Below are positions 17,490 through 28,366 of a stretch of 64,000 nt of DNA, in pieces (the stretch's first letter is position 1; each line of letters begins with the position of its first letter). Below the pieces are notes generated by a model. That model was not told the origin of the DNA. It saw nothing but the letters and a program-made list of their open reading frames with translations, and did no database searches. The stretch comes from Duganella sp. CF402 (lineage in GTDB: Bacteria; Pseudomonadota; Gammaproteobacteria; Burkholderiales; Burkholderiaceae_D): contig NZ_FOBG01000002.1 of assembly GCF_900109645.1 (NCBI RefSeq), positions 806,001-870,000 on the forward strand, given 5' to 3'. Made by a program: the position numbers and the translations under genes.

Positions 17490-18686
17490 ATGTGGACCAT
17501 CTACCTCAAGGAATTGCTGGAACTGGCGCGCGACCGCCGCACCTTTTTCTTCACCGTGTTCATTCCCGTATTCGCCATGCCGCTGATCTTTGGCGGCTTC
17601 GCTTTCCTGTCGTCCAGCATGTTCAAGCAGGCCAGCACGGCCGACATGGCCTACGCCATCTTCGGCCAGCAACACGCGCCGCAACTGGCCGAACGCTTTG
17701 CGAAAGAAAAGGGCTTCCATGAAATCGTGCTGGCCAGCCCGGACGAGATCAAGGCGGCCATCGCCGCCGATCGCATCAAGTTCGCGCTGGTGATCCCGTC
17801 CGGCCTCAACGACCAGCTTGGCGCCCAGCAGCAAGGCGTGATCCAGCTGCACTACAACAGCGCCGCCGCCATCGACCTCACCCGCAAGCGCGTGCAAGCG
17901 GTAATCGGCAACGAGAACCGCGAGCTGCGCGAGCGCGCCCTGTCCGCCTTCAACCTCAACAAGCAGCAACTGGCGTTCGCACTCGATCCGATCACGTTGG
18001 AAGACCACTCCACCGCCGACAAGCGCGAGCAGATGGGCGCGGTGATCGGCGGCATGCTGCCCTATGTGCTGCTGATGGTGTGCCTGATGGCGGCCATGTA
18101 TCCGGCGATCGATACCGGCGCAGGCGAGAAGGAGCGCGGCACGCTGGAAACCCTGCTGCTGGCGCCGGTCTCGCGCACCGCCATCGTGTTGGCCAAGTTC
18201 CTGATGCTGTTCACCATTGGCCTGACCTCGGCGCTGCTGATGATAGGCAGCATGGGCGTGCTGCTGCATTTCTTCGGCCCGCAGATCGGCGGCGATCTGG
18301 TACTGATGGTGCGCGCCATCGGCGTGCTGGACCTGATCATGGTGGCGCTGATGCTGGTGCCGACCGCCGCCATTTTCGCCGCCATCCTGCTGTCGATTTC
18401 GGTCTACGCCAAGAGCTACAAGGAGGCGGCAGGGCTGATCTCGCCGCTGATCATCGTCACCATCCTGCCAACGCTGGCGGCGCTGCTGCCCGGCGTGGAG
18501 CTGAACTGGAAATGGGCGATGGTGCCGCTGACCAATGTCTCGCTGGCGATGAAGGAGTTGGTCAAAGGGACGATGGACTATCGCATGTTCTCCGTGATAT
18601 TACTGTCAACTACCCTGACCGCCGGGCTGCTGCTGGCCCTGTGCCGCTGGTGGTTCAACCGCGAGCAGGTTTTGTTCAGGAATTGA
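17490..18686 (+). CDS. ABC-2 type permease (NatB family)
   Basis: A 398-residue membrane subunit. It has an N-terminal helix (about 20-42), a long extracytoplasmic domain (about 43-180) and five to six C-terminal helices with the ABC-2 motif region 'AGEKERGTLETLLLAPVSRTAI'. This layout is that of NatB/COG1668 exporters. It pairs with the ATPase just upstream. A 7-base inverted repeat (TTGAATA/TATTCAA, 18683-18703) straddles the stop. Confidence 0.9.
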   Translation: MWTIYLKELLELARDRRTFFFTVFIPVFAMPLIFGGFAFLSSSMFKQASTADMAYAIFGQQHAPQLAERFAKEKGFHEIVLASPDEIKAAIAADRIKFALVIPSGLNDQLGAQQQGVIQLHYNSAAAIDLTRKRVQAVIGNENRELRERALSAFNLNKQQLAFALDPITLEDHSTADKREQMGAVIGGMLPYVLLMVCLMAAMYPAIDTGAGEKERGTLETLLLAPVSRTAIVLAKFLMLFTIGLTSALLMIGSMGVLLHFFGPQIGGDLVLMVRAIGVLDLIMVALMLVPTAAIFAAILLSISVYAKSYKEAAGLISPLIIVTILPTLAALLPGVELNWKWAMVPLTNVSLAMKELVKGTMDYRMFSVILLSTTLTAGLLLALCRWWFNREQVLFRN

Positions 18687-18853
18687 ATAAGTTGTCTATT
18701 CAACCATGCATGAGTCCGAACGGCCTGTTCCGCCAATTCTGCACTCTGGCGCGTCAATTTGCTGTACATCGCAATGGCGCCCCGACTATGGATCAAATTC
18801 AATACAATGCCATCATGTGAAAAGTGGTTTGTCGCGCAGAATCTGGAGTTAGC

Positions 18854-19747
<894 letters not shown>

Positions 19748-19756
19748 GGGCAGATC

Positions 19757-22700
19757 ATGTTTGCCATCGCCTTCTTTGAAGCGCGCCAGCGCCTCAAGCT
19801 GCTGTCCACCTGGGTGTACTTCTTCGGCTTCCTGGCGCTGACCATGTTGTGGATGGCCGCCGCCGGCGGCTTCTTCAAAGGCGCCTCGGTCACCTTCGGC
19901 AGCCAGCTGATCGACTCGCCGCGCTCGCTCATGTTCACCACCAGCTTCCTCGGCTCGATCGGCGTGATCGTCATCGCCGCCATGATGGGGCGCTCGGTGC
20001 AGCAGGACTTCGAGTACGACATGCAGCACTTCTTCTTCAGTGCGCCGATCAAAAAACACGAGTACATGTTCGGCCGCTTCCTCGGCGCCTACATGACGCT
20101 GGCGGTGATCTTCACCAGCATCCTGCTCGGCGCCTGGCTGGGCAGCTTCATCCCCGGCATCGATCCCGAACGGCTGGCGCATGCGGATGCGATCGCTTAT
20201 GTGATCCCCTACCTGATCGTCATCCTGCCCAACATCTTCATCTTCGGCGCGGTGTTCTTCATCCTGGCGGCGCTGACGCGGCGCATGCTGCCGGTCTACA
20301 TTTCCAGCGTGGTGATGCTGATCGGCTACATGGTGGCGCCCGGCCTGGCGCGCGACCTCGACTACAAAACCTTCGCCGCCCTGATCGATCCGTTCGGCAC
20401 CACCGCCGTGATCCGCCTGACCGAATACTGGCCCATCATCGAGCGCAACACCCGCCTGTTCGTGCCGGAAGGCGTGTACCTGCTGAACCGCGTGATCTGG
20501 GCCTCGGCCGCGCTGGCCGGCCTGCTGGTCGGCTACTGGCGTTTCCACTTCATCGCCAACAGCGACAGCGGCAATGGCAAGCGCACCAGCACCGGCGAAG
20601 GTGAGATTCCACAGCACCTGTCGCACACCTCCACCAACACGCAAGAGAAGCCGGACTTCCAGGCCCGCAGCCTCGGCTGGCTGCTGCTGCGTTCCAGCTG
20701 GCTCAACCTGCGCGAAACCACCAAGAACATCTACTTCCTGGTGATCGTGCTGGCCGGCGTGCTGATGATGTGCGCATCCTCGCTGGACATGGGATCACTG
20801 TGGGGCACCAACACCTACCCGGTCACCTACCAGGTGCTGGAAGTGGTCAGCAGCACCTTCGCGCTGTTCATGATGGTGATCACCACTTTCTACGCGGGCG
20901 AACTGATCTGGCGCGAACGCGAAGCGCACATGGGCCAGATGCTGGATGCATTGCCGGTGCCAAGCTGGCTGCCGCTGCTGGCCAAGCTGTTCGCGCTGAT
21001 CGGCCTGCAGGCGCTGCTGATGCTGATCATCATGCTGACCGGTATGGCGGTGCAAATCTTCCAGGGCTACTTCCTGCTGGAGCCAGGCCTGTACCTGTAC
21101 CACCTGTTCCTGGTGCAGATGCCGGGCTACGCACTGACGGCGGTGCTGGCGATTGCGCTGCAAGTGATCATCAACCAGCGCTACATCGCCTACTTCGCGA
21201 TGATCGTCTACTTCATCATCAGCATCACGGCGGGCAGCATCGGGCTGGACAATCCGATGCTCATCTACGGCAACATGCCCGGCATCACCTACTCGGCCAT
21301 GAACGGCTACGGCCACTTCCTGGTGCGCGAGCGCTGGTACGAAGCCTACTGGGGCGGCGCGGCGCTGCTGCTGATCGTGCTGTCGCTGCTGTTCTGGGCG
21401 CGCGGCACCAACGACGGCTGGCGCCAGCGCCTGCAGCTGGCGCGCCACGCGCTGACCGTGCCGGTGCTGACCACCATCGCCGTGGGCGTGCTGATCTTCG
21501 CCAGCGCCGGCGGCGTGCTGTTCTACAACCAGTACGTGGCCGACTGCTTCAAATCGGCCTACCACAAGGAAGCCGAAAAAGCCGACTACGAGCGCAAGTA
21601 CAAGCAGTACGCCGTACTGCCGCAGCCGCGCATCACCGACGTCAAGCTCAACGTGGACATCTGGCCGGACAAGCGCATGCTGATCGTCAAGGGTCGCTAC
21701 ACCTTGGTGAACAAGAGCACGCAGCCGGTCAGCGACATCATCGTCTCACAGGACAATGGCGTGGCGCAGTACCGCGTGCGCTTCAGCCAGGAAGTGCGCA
21801 ACGGCCTGCAGGATGGAGAGCTGGGCTTCTACAGCTACAAGCTGGTCAAGCCGCTGGCGCCTGGCGAACAGCTGGCGATGGAGTTTGACATCAGCTACTC
21901 GCCGCTGGGCATTTTGGGCCTGGGGCGCGACACGCCGGTGATCGGCAACGGCACCTTCTTCAACAACGGCATCATGCCGCACATCGGCTACCAGCAGGAC
22001 TGGGAACTGAACGACGCCAGCGACCGCAAGAAACACAAGCTGGCGGCGCGCGAACGCATGCTGCCGCGCGACGATCCGGCCGGCCTGGCCAACAACTTCG
22101 CCGGCAACGACGCCGACTGGGTCAGCTTCGACGCCACCGTCGGCACCAGCGCCGACCAGACCGCCATCGCGCCAGGCATGCTGGTCAAGGACTGGACCAG
22201 CAAGGGCCGCCGCTATTTCCACTACAAGGTCGACCAGCCGATGCTGAACATGTACGCCTTCCAGTCGGCGCGCTACCTCGTCAAGCGCGACTGGTGGCAG
22301 GACGTGGGCATCGAGCTGTACTACCATCCGGGGCACGAGTACAACCTCGAGCGTATGGACAAGGGCATCAAGGAGTCGCTGGACTACTACACCAAAAACT
22401 TCGGGCCGTACCAGCACAAGCTGGTGCGCATCGTCGAATTCCCGCGCTATGCGCAGTTTGCGCAGTCGTATCCGAACACCATTCCGTACTCGGAATCGGT
22501 GGGCTTCATCGCCAAGGTCAACGACAAGAATCCGAAGGATATCGACTATCCGTTCTACGTCACCGCGCACGAAGTGGCACACCAGTGGTGGGGCCACCAG
22601 CTGGTGAGCGGCAACACGCGCGGCGGCACCGTGCTGAGCGAAACGCTGGCCGAGTATTCAGCGCTGATGGTGATGAAGAAGAATTTCGGCGCGGCCAAGA

Positions 22701-23341
22701 TGCGCCGCTTCCTGCACTACGACCTCGACCAGTATCTGATCGGCCGCGCGCTCGAGCGCAAGAAGGAACTGCCGCTGGCGGAGAATGAAAATCAGAACTA
22801 CATCCAGTACCGCAAAGGCAGCCTGGCCATGTACCAACTACAGGACATGCTGGGCGAGGCCAAGGTCAACGCCGCGCTGAAGGATGTGCTGAACCAGTAT
22901 GGCCGCCAGTCCGGGCCGTATCCGAGCGTGACGGTGCTGGTGGATGCGCTGCGCAAAATCACGCCAGCCGACCAGGCATATTTGATCGACGACCTGTTCA
23001 ACAATATCGTGCTGTACGAGAACCACGCGGTCTCGGCGACGGCGCGCAAGCTGAGCGATGGACGGTATGAGGTGAGCTTCGCGGTCAGCGCAGCCAAGGT
23101 GCGCGCCGGTGAGCAAGGCGAAGAGAAAGACGTGCCGCTGCGCGACTGGATCGATGTCGGCGTCGACGACAAGGATGGCAGCAGCCTGTTCCGCGAGCGC
23201 ATGCTGGTCGCGCAGAAAGAGAACCGCTACACGGTGGTGGTGAATGGCCGTCCGGCCAAGGCGGGGATTGATCCGGATAACAAACTGATCGACCGCAAGC
23301 CGGACGACAACATGATTAACGTCGAGTTACAAACCCAATAA
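19757..23341 (+). CDS. ABC-2 permease fused to M1 family aminopeptidase
   Basis: A 1194-residue fusion. The N-terminal half has two blocks of ABC-2 permease helices (about 10-270 and 310-590), joined by a hydrophilic linker. After a last helix near 575-597 comes a large extracytoplasmic part with an M1 N-terminal beta domain and a gluzincin catalytic domain: H938-E939-V-A-H942 and E962 in 'SETLAEYSALMV'. The third zinc ligand comes after 19 rather than the classical 18 intervening residues. The peptidase faces the periplasm by topology. The partner ATPase is directly upstream. Such fusions recur in bacteria; the substrate is unknown. Confidence 0.88.
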   Translation: MFAIAFFEARQRLKLLSTWVYFFGFLALTMLWMAAAGGFFKGASVTFGSQLIDSPRSLMFTTSFLGSIGVIVIAAMMGRSVQQDFEYDMQHFFFSAPIKKHEYMFGRFLGAYMTLAVIFTSILLGAWLGSFIPGIDPERLAHADAIAYVIPYLIVILPNIFIFGAVFFILAALTRRMLPVYISSVVMLIGYMVAPGLARDLDYKTFAALIDPFGTTAVIRLTEYWPIIERNTRLFVPEGVYLLNRVIWASAALAGLLVGYWRFHFIANSDSGNGKRTSTGEGEIPQHLSHTSTNTQEKPDFQARSLGWLLLRSSWLNLRETTKNIYFLVIVLAGVLMMCASSLDMGSLWGTNTYPVTYQVLEVVSSTFALFMMVITTFYAGELIWREREAHMGQMLDALPVPSWLPLLAKLFALIGLQALLMLIIMLTGMAVQIFQGYFLLEPGLYLYHLFLVQMPGYALTAVLAIALQVIINQRYIAYFAMIVYFIISITAGSIGLDNPMLIYGNMPGITYSAMNGYGHFLVRERWYEAYWGGAALLLIVLSLLFWARGTNDGWRQRLQLARHALTVPVLTTIAVGVLIFASAGGVLFYNQYVADCFKSAYHKEAEKADYERKYKQYAVLPQPRITDVKLNVDIWPDKRMLIVKGRYTLVNKSTQPVSDIIVSQDNGVAQYRVRFSQEVRNGLQDGELGFYSYKLVKPLAPGEQLAMEFDISYSPLGILGLGRDTPVIGNGTFFNNGIMPHIGYQQDWELNDASDRKKHKLAARERMLPRDDPAGLANNFAGNDADWVSFDATVGTSADQTAIAPGMLVKDWTSKGRRYFHYKVDQPMLNMYAFQSARYLVKRDWWQDVGIELYYHPGHEYNLERMDKGIKESLDYYTKNFGPYQHKLVRIVEFPRYAQFAQSYPNTIPYSESVGFIAKVNDKNPKDIDYPFYVTAHEVAHQWWGHQLVSGNTRGGTVLSETLAEYSALMVMKKNFGAAKMRRFLHYDLDQYLIGRALERKKELPLAENENQNYIQYRKGSLAMYQLQDMLGEAKVNAALKDVLNQYGRQSGPYPSVTVLVDALRKITPADQAYLIDDLFNNIVLYENHAVSATARKLSDGRYEVSFAVSAAKVRAGEQGEEKDVPLRDWIDVGVDDKDGSSLFRERMLVAQKENRYTVVVNGRPAKAGIDPDNKLIDRKPDDNMINVELQTQ

Positions 23342-23345
23342 ACCC

Positions 23346-23457
23346 CGTCATTCCGGCGGAGGCCGGAACCCATACACAGCATGCAACAAGGTAACGCATG
23401 CTTTCTATGGGCTCCGGCCTCCGCCGGAGGTCATTTCGCCCAGTGGGCGGAATGACG
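23346..23457. repeat. REP-like palindromic element
   Basis: CGTCATTCCGGCGGAGGCCGGAACCCATA is mirrored near the right end by TATGGGCTCCGGCCTCCGCCGG. A second small hairpin, GTCATTTCGCCCA/GTGGGCGGAATGAC, is appended. The middle contains TAACGCATGC. The copy at 50644-50734 shares both the outer GTCATTCCGGC-type ends and the TAACGCATGC core. It lies between convergent genes. Confidence 0.8.
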
Positions 23458-23461
23458 GTGG

Positions 23462-25030
23462 TTAGCGCAGGCGCAGGTGGGTGGCAGGTGCCTCGTGCAG
23501 CTTGAATACCGACACGATGGCGGTCAGCGCATCAGCCTGATCGTGCAGCGAGCCCGCAGCAGCCGCAGCCTCTTCCACCAGCGCCGCATTCTGCTGCGTG
23601 ACCTGATCCATCTGCCCGATCGCCTGATTGACCTGCTCGATACCGCTGCTCTGCTCCAGCGAAGCCGAAGTAATTTCGCCCATGATATCGGTGACACGCT
23701 GGATGCTGTCCACCACATCGCTCATGGTGCTGCCGGCCTGCGTGACCAGCGCGCTGCCGGCGTTGACCTTCTCCAGCGAATCATCAATCAGCGTCTTGAT
23801 CTCCTTGGCCGCCGCTGCCGAGCGCTGCGCCAAATTGCGCACTTCCGACGCCACCACCGCAAAACCACGGCCCTGCTCGCCGGCACGCGCTGCTTCCACC
23901 GCCGCATTCAGCGCCAGGATATTGGTCTGGAACGCAATGCCGTCAATCACACTGATGATATCGGCGATCTTGCGCGAGGAACCGGTGATAGCATCCATCG
24001 TCGTCACCACTTCCGACACCACGCCGCCGCCGCGCTGCGCCACTTCCGACGCTTTCACCGCCAGCTGATTGGCCTGGCGCGCGTTGTCGGCATTCTGCTT
24101 CACGGTCTGGGTCAGCTCTTCCATCGAAGACGCGGTTTCTTCCAGGCTGGACGCCTGTTCTTCTGTACGGCCCGACAAATCCAGGTTGCCGGCGGCGATC
24201 TGGCTCGATGCGGTCGAAATGCTCTCCGTGCCGTTACGCACTTCGGTCACGATGCTGATCAAGCCATCATTCATTTGCTGCAAGGCTTGCAGCAAGCGGC
24301 CGGTTTCATCCTGGCTGGTGACTTCGATATGCGAGGTCAAATCCTTTTGCGCCACGGCGACGGCAATCTCCACCGCCTGGCTCAGCGGCACCGTGATGCC
24401 GCGCGTCAAACGCCATGCGCACACGCCGCCCAACGCCAGCACCACCAGACCGAACACGATCATAAAGGTGCGGCTGCTTTCATACAGCTCTTCAATGCGG
24501 GCCGCGTTGGCATCGATGCTCTTGCGCTGCAAATCGAGCAGGCCGCTCAGCGAGCCGAGATAAGCCTTGCCGGCCGGCGTGAAGCGTTGATCCAGCACTT
24601 CGGCAGCCTCTTCCAGCTTGCCTTCTTTTTTCAGCGCGACAATGGCGTCGCGCGCGGCGAGGTAGCGCTTGCGGTTGTCCATCATGCCGCTGAAGATGGC
24701 TTTTTCCTCATCGCTTTCCAGCAGCGGCTCGACCTTCTTCTGCAAGCCGTTGACCTCGGCCGTGGACGAGGCGGTTTCTTCGGCAAAGTACGGGCCGAGC
24801 GACGGATCCGAGCTCTTGGAAATGGCCGAAGTGCGGCGCACGCTGGTGTGAATCAAACGATACCAGTCCGAAATCATGCGTTCCTTGGCCAGCGGCTGCT
24901 GCATCATGTCGCGCGTGGCCGCGGCCACCGTGCCCATGTGACGGATGCCGATGACCGTCATCAAAATCATTAACGCCAATACCAAGCCAAAGCCCGCCGC
25001 CAGGCGCGTGCCAATTTTCAAATTTTTCAT
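23462..25030 (-). CDS. Methyl-accepting chemotaxis protein
   Basis: A 522-residue receptor. Membrane helix 1 is at about 11-31, followed by a helical periplasmic sensor, helix 2 (about 188-208), HAMP and the signalling coiled coil with hairpin tip DGIAFQTNILALNAAVEAAR. The opening 'MKNLKIGTRLAAGFGLVLALM' is typical of betaproteobacterial Tsr/Tar-like receptors. The extreme C-terminus (HEAPATHLRLR) is not a canonical CheR tether. It appears monocistronic, with 126 gene-free bases upstream. Confidence 0.93.
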   Translation of the reverse strand: MKNLKIGTRLAAGFGLVLALMILMTVIGIRHMGTVAAATRDMMQQPLAKERMISDWYRLIHTSVRRTSAISKSSDPSLGPYFAEETASSTAEVNGLQKKVEPLLESDEEKAIFSGMMDNRKRYLAARDAIVALKKEGKLEEAAEVLDQRFTPAGKAYLGSLSGLLDLQRKSIDANAARIEELYESSRTFMIVFGLVVLALGGVCAWRLTRGITVPLSQAVEIAVAVAQKDLTSHIEVTSQDETGRLLQALQQMNDGLISIVTEVRNGTESISTASSQIAAGNLDLSGRTEEQASSLEETASSMEELTQTVKQNADNARQANQLAVKASEVAQRGGGVVSEVVTTMDAITGSSRKIADIISVIDGIAFQTNILALNAAVEAARAGEQGRGFAVVASEVRNLAQRSAAAAKEIKTLIDDSLEKVNAGSALVTQAGSTMSDVVDSIQRVTDIMGEITSASLEQSSGIEQVNQAIGQMDQVTQQNAALVEEAAAAAGSLHDQADALTAIVSVFKLHEAPATHLRLR

Positions 25031-25156
25031 GATGAGTGCGCCCGCGAAGGCGATGTTGGGGACGAAGCGTTGCTACTATTGAAACTGCGATTCAGGCAGA
25101 AGAAATTAAGTTGCCCTAAAGAATCAATAGCTTATCACGGAAAAGACTTTATTGCT

Positions 25157-25639
25157 CTACGCAGTAACCACAAGCGAGCTGACCAGGCCCGAGTTAAAGG
25201 AGCTGGAAATGACCGTACTGGCAAGATTGGGATTGCTTTTCAGCAGTTCCGCCCAGTTGGCGGAGGCTTGCTCGGACAGTCCGCCGACCGTACCGGCGCC
25301 GGTATAAACGCCAGCCCCGGAAGCGCTGGACGCCAACGTCGAGACGATGCCCTGATTCAGCGCCTGCTGCGCCGTGGTGGAAGTATCAACATTGCTGCCC
25401 TCGTCAGGCACGCTGACCGGCTCCTCGACCGCACCGGCCTGCTGCAAGGTGGTGAGCAGACCGCTAGGGGTGTACACCGTGGCGCCGGTAGAACCACCGA
25501 GCGACGCCACCACCGCCGACTGCGCCGACAAGCTCACCGCCTGCGACGACAACGCCGCAGCCGACGACGCCGGGGCGACGGTCGGCACATACGGCTGATA
25601 AGCCGCATTGGAGGTAACAGTGTTGAGCGAGACGGTCAT
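25157..25639 (-). CDS. Ser/Ala/Thr-rich hypothetical protein
   Basis: A 160-residue low-complexity protein dominated by Ser, Ala, Thr, Val and Gly, with no Cys and very few charged residues. The C-terminal part ('SEQASANWAELLKSNPNLASTVISSSFNSGLVSS') looks more structured. No signal peptide is recognisable, although the composition suggests a secreted or surface protein, as seen in unrelated type I substrates and flagellar-region proteins. The ATG lacks a good ribosome binding site. Function unknown. Confidence 0.6.
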   Translation of the reverse strand: MTVSLNTVTSNAAYQPYVPTVAPASSAAALSSQAVSLSAQSAVVASLGGSTGATVYTPSGLLTTLQQAGAVEEPVSVPDEGSNVDTSTTAQQALNQGIVSTLASSASGAGVYTGAGTVGGLSEQASANWAELLKSNPNLASTVISSSFNSGLVSSLVVTA

Positions 25640-25657
25640 GATAAGTTCAATATAGCA

Positions 25658-26554
25658 CTAAACTGGGCCGAGTGCGGCGGCGAGTTCTCGCTGCCAGGCG
25701 CTGGCTTGGGCACGGTTCCACACCAGCGCCACGTGCTCCACGCATTCGAAGGCACAGTCGACCACTTCGATGCGGCGCAGTTCGCTATCGGCCAGCGCGA
25801 AGTCCGGCAGGTAGGCCAGCGCCTGGCCGGCTTTCACCAGCGTCAGCAGCAGTTGCAGGTCGTCGGTCCAGTAGCGGATCTTGCGCGGCAGCTGGTCGTC
25901 GCGCCAGCCGTCGGAATGGGCGCCACGCTGCACGCCGCAGAACAACGAGCGCGACGGGCAGGCGAAGTCGTGCGTCAGGACTTCCACCGTCTTCGCCTTC
26001 AGCTTGCGCGCCTTCACCAGCGGGTGCTGCCTGCCCGCCATCAGGTGCAGCGTGATGCTGCCCAGCGGCGTGACTTCCCACTCCTCCGACCAATGCTCGC
26101 CACGCCCTTCGATCACATCGCTGGTGACGATGGCGGCGTTGATATCGCCACGCGCCAGCGCCGCCAGTGCTTCGTCTTCAAACATGGCCTGCATGCGCAG
26201 GCTGGCATCGGGATACGCTTGCAGCGCATGCGATAACGTGCCACCGTGCCGCCACAACAAAATCGCCGGCCCGCCGATGCGGCTGTCGATCGCGGCTTGC
26301 TCGCCCATCAGGTCAGCCTTGGCCTGGTCGGCCAGCGCCAGCAAGGTCTGCGCGCGACTCAGCAGCAATTGGCCGCTGTCATTCAGCACCAGCTGTTTGG
26401 CGCTGCGGTCGAACAGCGGCTTGCCCAGCTCATCCTCCAGCCGCTTGAGGGCTTTCGAGACGGCCGATGGCGTCAAATGCATCTCCTGCGCCGCCGCGCC
26501 CAGCGAAGGACGGCGCGCGGCGCTGACAAAGATGCGTAAATCGCTGAGATTCAT
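25658..26554 (-). CDS. LysR family transcriptional regulator
   Basis: A 298-residue regulator with an N-terminal winged helix-turn-helix (about 1-60; 'LGAAAQEMHLTPSAVSKALKRLEDELGKPLF') and a C-terminal periplasmic-binding-protein-like effector domain. It is divergent from the medium-chain oxidoreductase gene across 75 bases. A TTTCC-N5-GGAAA palindrome of LysR-box type lies right at its start, consistent with autorepression and control of the oxidoreductase. Confidence 0.9.
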   Translation of the reverse strand: MNLSDLRIFVSAARRPSLGAAAQEMHLTPSAVSKALKRLEDELGKPLFDRSAKQLVLNDSGQLLLSRAQTLLALADQAKADLMGEQAAIDSRIGGPAILLWRHGGTLSHALQAYPDASLRMQAMFEDEALAALARGDINAAIVTSDVIEGRGEHWSEEWEVTPLGSITLHLMAGRQHPLVKARKLKAKTVEVLTHDFACPSRSLFCGVQRGAHSDGWRDDQLPRKIRYWTDDLQLLLTLVKAGQALAYLPDFALADSELRRIEVVDCAFECVEHVALVWNRAQASAWQRELAAALGPV

Positions 26555-26555
26555 G

Positions 26556-26572
26556 GTTTCCTGATGGGAAAC
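26556..26572. promoter_or_regulatory. LysR-type box (palindrome)
   Basis: GTTTCC-TGATG-GGAAAC fits the T-N11-A LysR consensus. It begins 2 bases upstream of the LysR ATG, so binding could block that gene's own translation start region. Confidence 0.4.
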
Positions 26573-26629
26573 AAAAAGTGAATTTAAGTTGCTTTACTGG
26601 ATACGATCATCATCTTACCATTCAGGCCT

Positions 26630-27649
26630 ATGATTACGACCAAACAATGGATCTACCGCCGCCAGCCGACGGGCCAGATCACCACCGACCACTACGAACT
26701 CATCGAGCAAGCGCTGGACACCACGCTGGCCGACGGCGAAGTGCTGATTGCATCGCGCTACTTCAGCGTCGATCCCTACATGCGCATCGGCCAGTCGAGC
26801 AAGCCGACCTACGATGCCGATCCGCATCCGTTGAACACCGTGCAGCAAGGCGCCGTGGTGGCGCAGGTGCTGGCCTCCAACGCGCCAGGCTTTGTCGAAG
26901 GCGACTGGGTGCAGAGCTACACCGGCTGGCAGACCCACGCGCGCGTGCACGCCAGCGCCCTGAAGCGCATCGATCCGGAACTGGCGCCTGTGACCACCGC
27001 CCTCGGCGTGCTCGGCATGCCGGGCCGCACCGCGTGGTTCGGCCTGACCGAATCGGGCAAACCACATGCAGGCGAAGTGGTGGTCGTGTCCGGCGCGGCC
27101 GGCGCGGTCGGATCGCTGGTGGTGCAGTTCGCCAAGCGCCACGGCGCGCGCGTGCTGGGCATCGCCGGCGGCGCGGCCAAGTGCGACTGGGTGCGCGACA
27201 CGCTGGGCGCAGACTGGGCTATCGACTACAAAGCGTTTTCCAATGCCGATGCGCTCGGCGCGGAAATCAAACGCCTGACCGGCGGCGTCGACGTCTACTT
27301 CGACAACGTCGGCGGCATGGTGACCGACGCCGTCATCCCGCTGATCAATCGCCGCGCACGTATCGTGATTTGCGGCCAGATCAGCCAGTACAGCGGCGGA
27401 TTGGAAACGCCGGAACTCGGCCCGCGCCTGCTGCACCACATGCTGTACCAGCGCGCCACCATCCAAGGCATGTTGGCGCGCGACTACCTGCACCGCATGG
27501 ACGAAATGATCCGCATCGTCGCACCGTGGGTAAAGGCCGGCGAAATCGTGTTTGAAGAAACCGTGATCGACGGTTTCGAGCAACTGCCATCGGCGCTGAA
27601 CTCGCTGTTCACCGGCGACCATCGCGGCAAGCTGCTGGTGAAAGCATGA
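26630..27649 (+). CDS. NADP-dependent medium-chain oxidoreductase (CurA/leukotriene B4 dehydrogenase-like)
   Basis: A 339-residue zinc-free MDR enzyme. It has the family N-terminal pattern 'VDPYMRIGQSSKPTYD', the nucleotide-binding loop 'VSGAAGAVGSLVVQFAK' (Rossmann fold) and 'GGVDVYFDNVGGMVTDAV'. The architecture matches NADPH-dependent alkenal/enone reductases such as CurA and prostaglandin reductase. Overlapping ATGA with the next gene indicates coupling, and the divergent LysR gene is the likely regulator. The physiological substrate is unknown. Confidence 0.9.
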   Translation: MITTKQWIYRRQPTGQITTDHYELIEQALDTTLADGEVLIASRYFSVDPYMRIGQSSKPTYDADPHPLNTVQQGAVVAQVLASNAPGFVEGDWVQSYTGWQTHARVHASALKRIDPELAPVTTALGVLGMPGRTAWFGLTESGKPHAGEVVVVSGAAGAVGSLVVQFAKRHGARVLGIAGGAAKCDWVRDTLGADWAIDYKAFSNADALGAEIKRLTGGVDVYFDNVGGMVTDAVIPLINRRARIVICGQISQYSGGLETPELGPRLLHHMLYQRATIQGMLARDYLHRMDEMIRIVAPWVKAGEIVFEETVIDGFEQLPSALNSLFTGDHRGKLLVKA

Positions 27650-28314
27650 AGATCGCCGCACTGTTCATACTGCTGCTGAGCGGCGGCGCCTTCGCTGCCG
27701 ACGTCACCTATGGCGAGCACGGCATGGCGCTATTCGGCGGCAAGGACGGCCTGTACGCATCGCACCTGCCGATGTTCCATGCGCCGCATGATTATCAGGT
27801 GATCCTGCAGGTACACGTGGCCGATGCGGCCACCGATGCCGCATTGCGCAAGCGCCTCGAAGGCAAGACCGCTTTGTGGACCATCGCGCCGGAGAAATTC
27901 GAGCTCTCGCGCCTGATGCCACAAGCCCCCTCGCCGCTCAAGCACTTCAAGGCCGATCTGGTTTCTGGCCATTTTGAGCAAGGCGGCAAAACACAGTACG
28001 CGGCCTCCACCATCGTGGTCGACAAAGTACTCCTGTTCCGCAAGCTGTCACCTGAGCAGCGCGCCAGCAGCACATCGACCTACCTGCAAATCGGCAGCGG
28101 CAAGCAGCGCTACCTGGTGAAGCAAATCGACAGCCGTCCCGATTACGACCACATCCTGTCCTATCGCGCCACACCGGGCGCGGCGACCGACAGCATCAGC
28201 GTCATCAAACAAGACCTGCGCGAACCCAGTCCAGCCGAGCTAGCCACCGCCCTCCACTCCCGCTGCGACGCCATCAAAGGCACCATCTACTTCTACACCG
28301 ACGATTTAAAGTAG
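27646..28314 (+). CDS. Exported hypothetical protein
   Basis: A 222-residue protein with a Sec signal peptide (MKIAALFILLLSGGAFA). I do not recognise the mature part; it contains 'GEHGMALFGGKDGLYASHLPMFHAPHDYQ', a block seen in uncharacterised proteobacterial secreted proteins. The single cysteine near the C-terminus makes structural disulfides unlikely. The start overlaps the oxidoreductase stop (ATGA), so it belongs to the LysR-linked operon. Confidence 0.8.
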   Translation: MKIAALFILLLSGGAFAADVTYGEHGMALFGGKDGLYASHLPMFHAPHDYQVILQVHVADAATDAALRKRLEGKTALWTIAPEKFELSRLMPQAPSPLKHFKADLVSGHFEQGGKTQYAASTIVVDKVLLFRKLSPEQRASSTSTYLQIGSGKQRYLVKQIDSRPDYDHILSYRATPGAATDSISVIKQDLREPSPAELATALHSRCDAIKGTIYFYTDDLK

Positions 28315-28366
28315 CACTTTCTGAAATCGGAATATAGTTGCACAACCAGATTCCAGAGAGGTCGCC

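Noticed and set aside
18683..18703. Inverted repeat TTGAATA/TATTCAA at the end of the NatB-like gene, as a terminator
   Set aside because: The stem is AT-rich with 7 pairs and lacks a T-run, so termination is not supported.
25031..25156. Flagellar sigma factor (FliA) promoter for the chemoreceptor
   Set aside because: TAAAG and GATAAG occur on the minus strand, but the spacing is far too short for the consensus.
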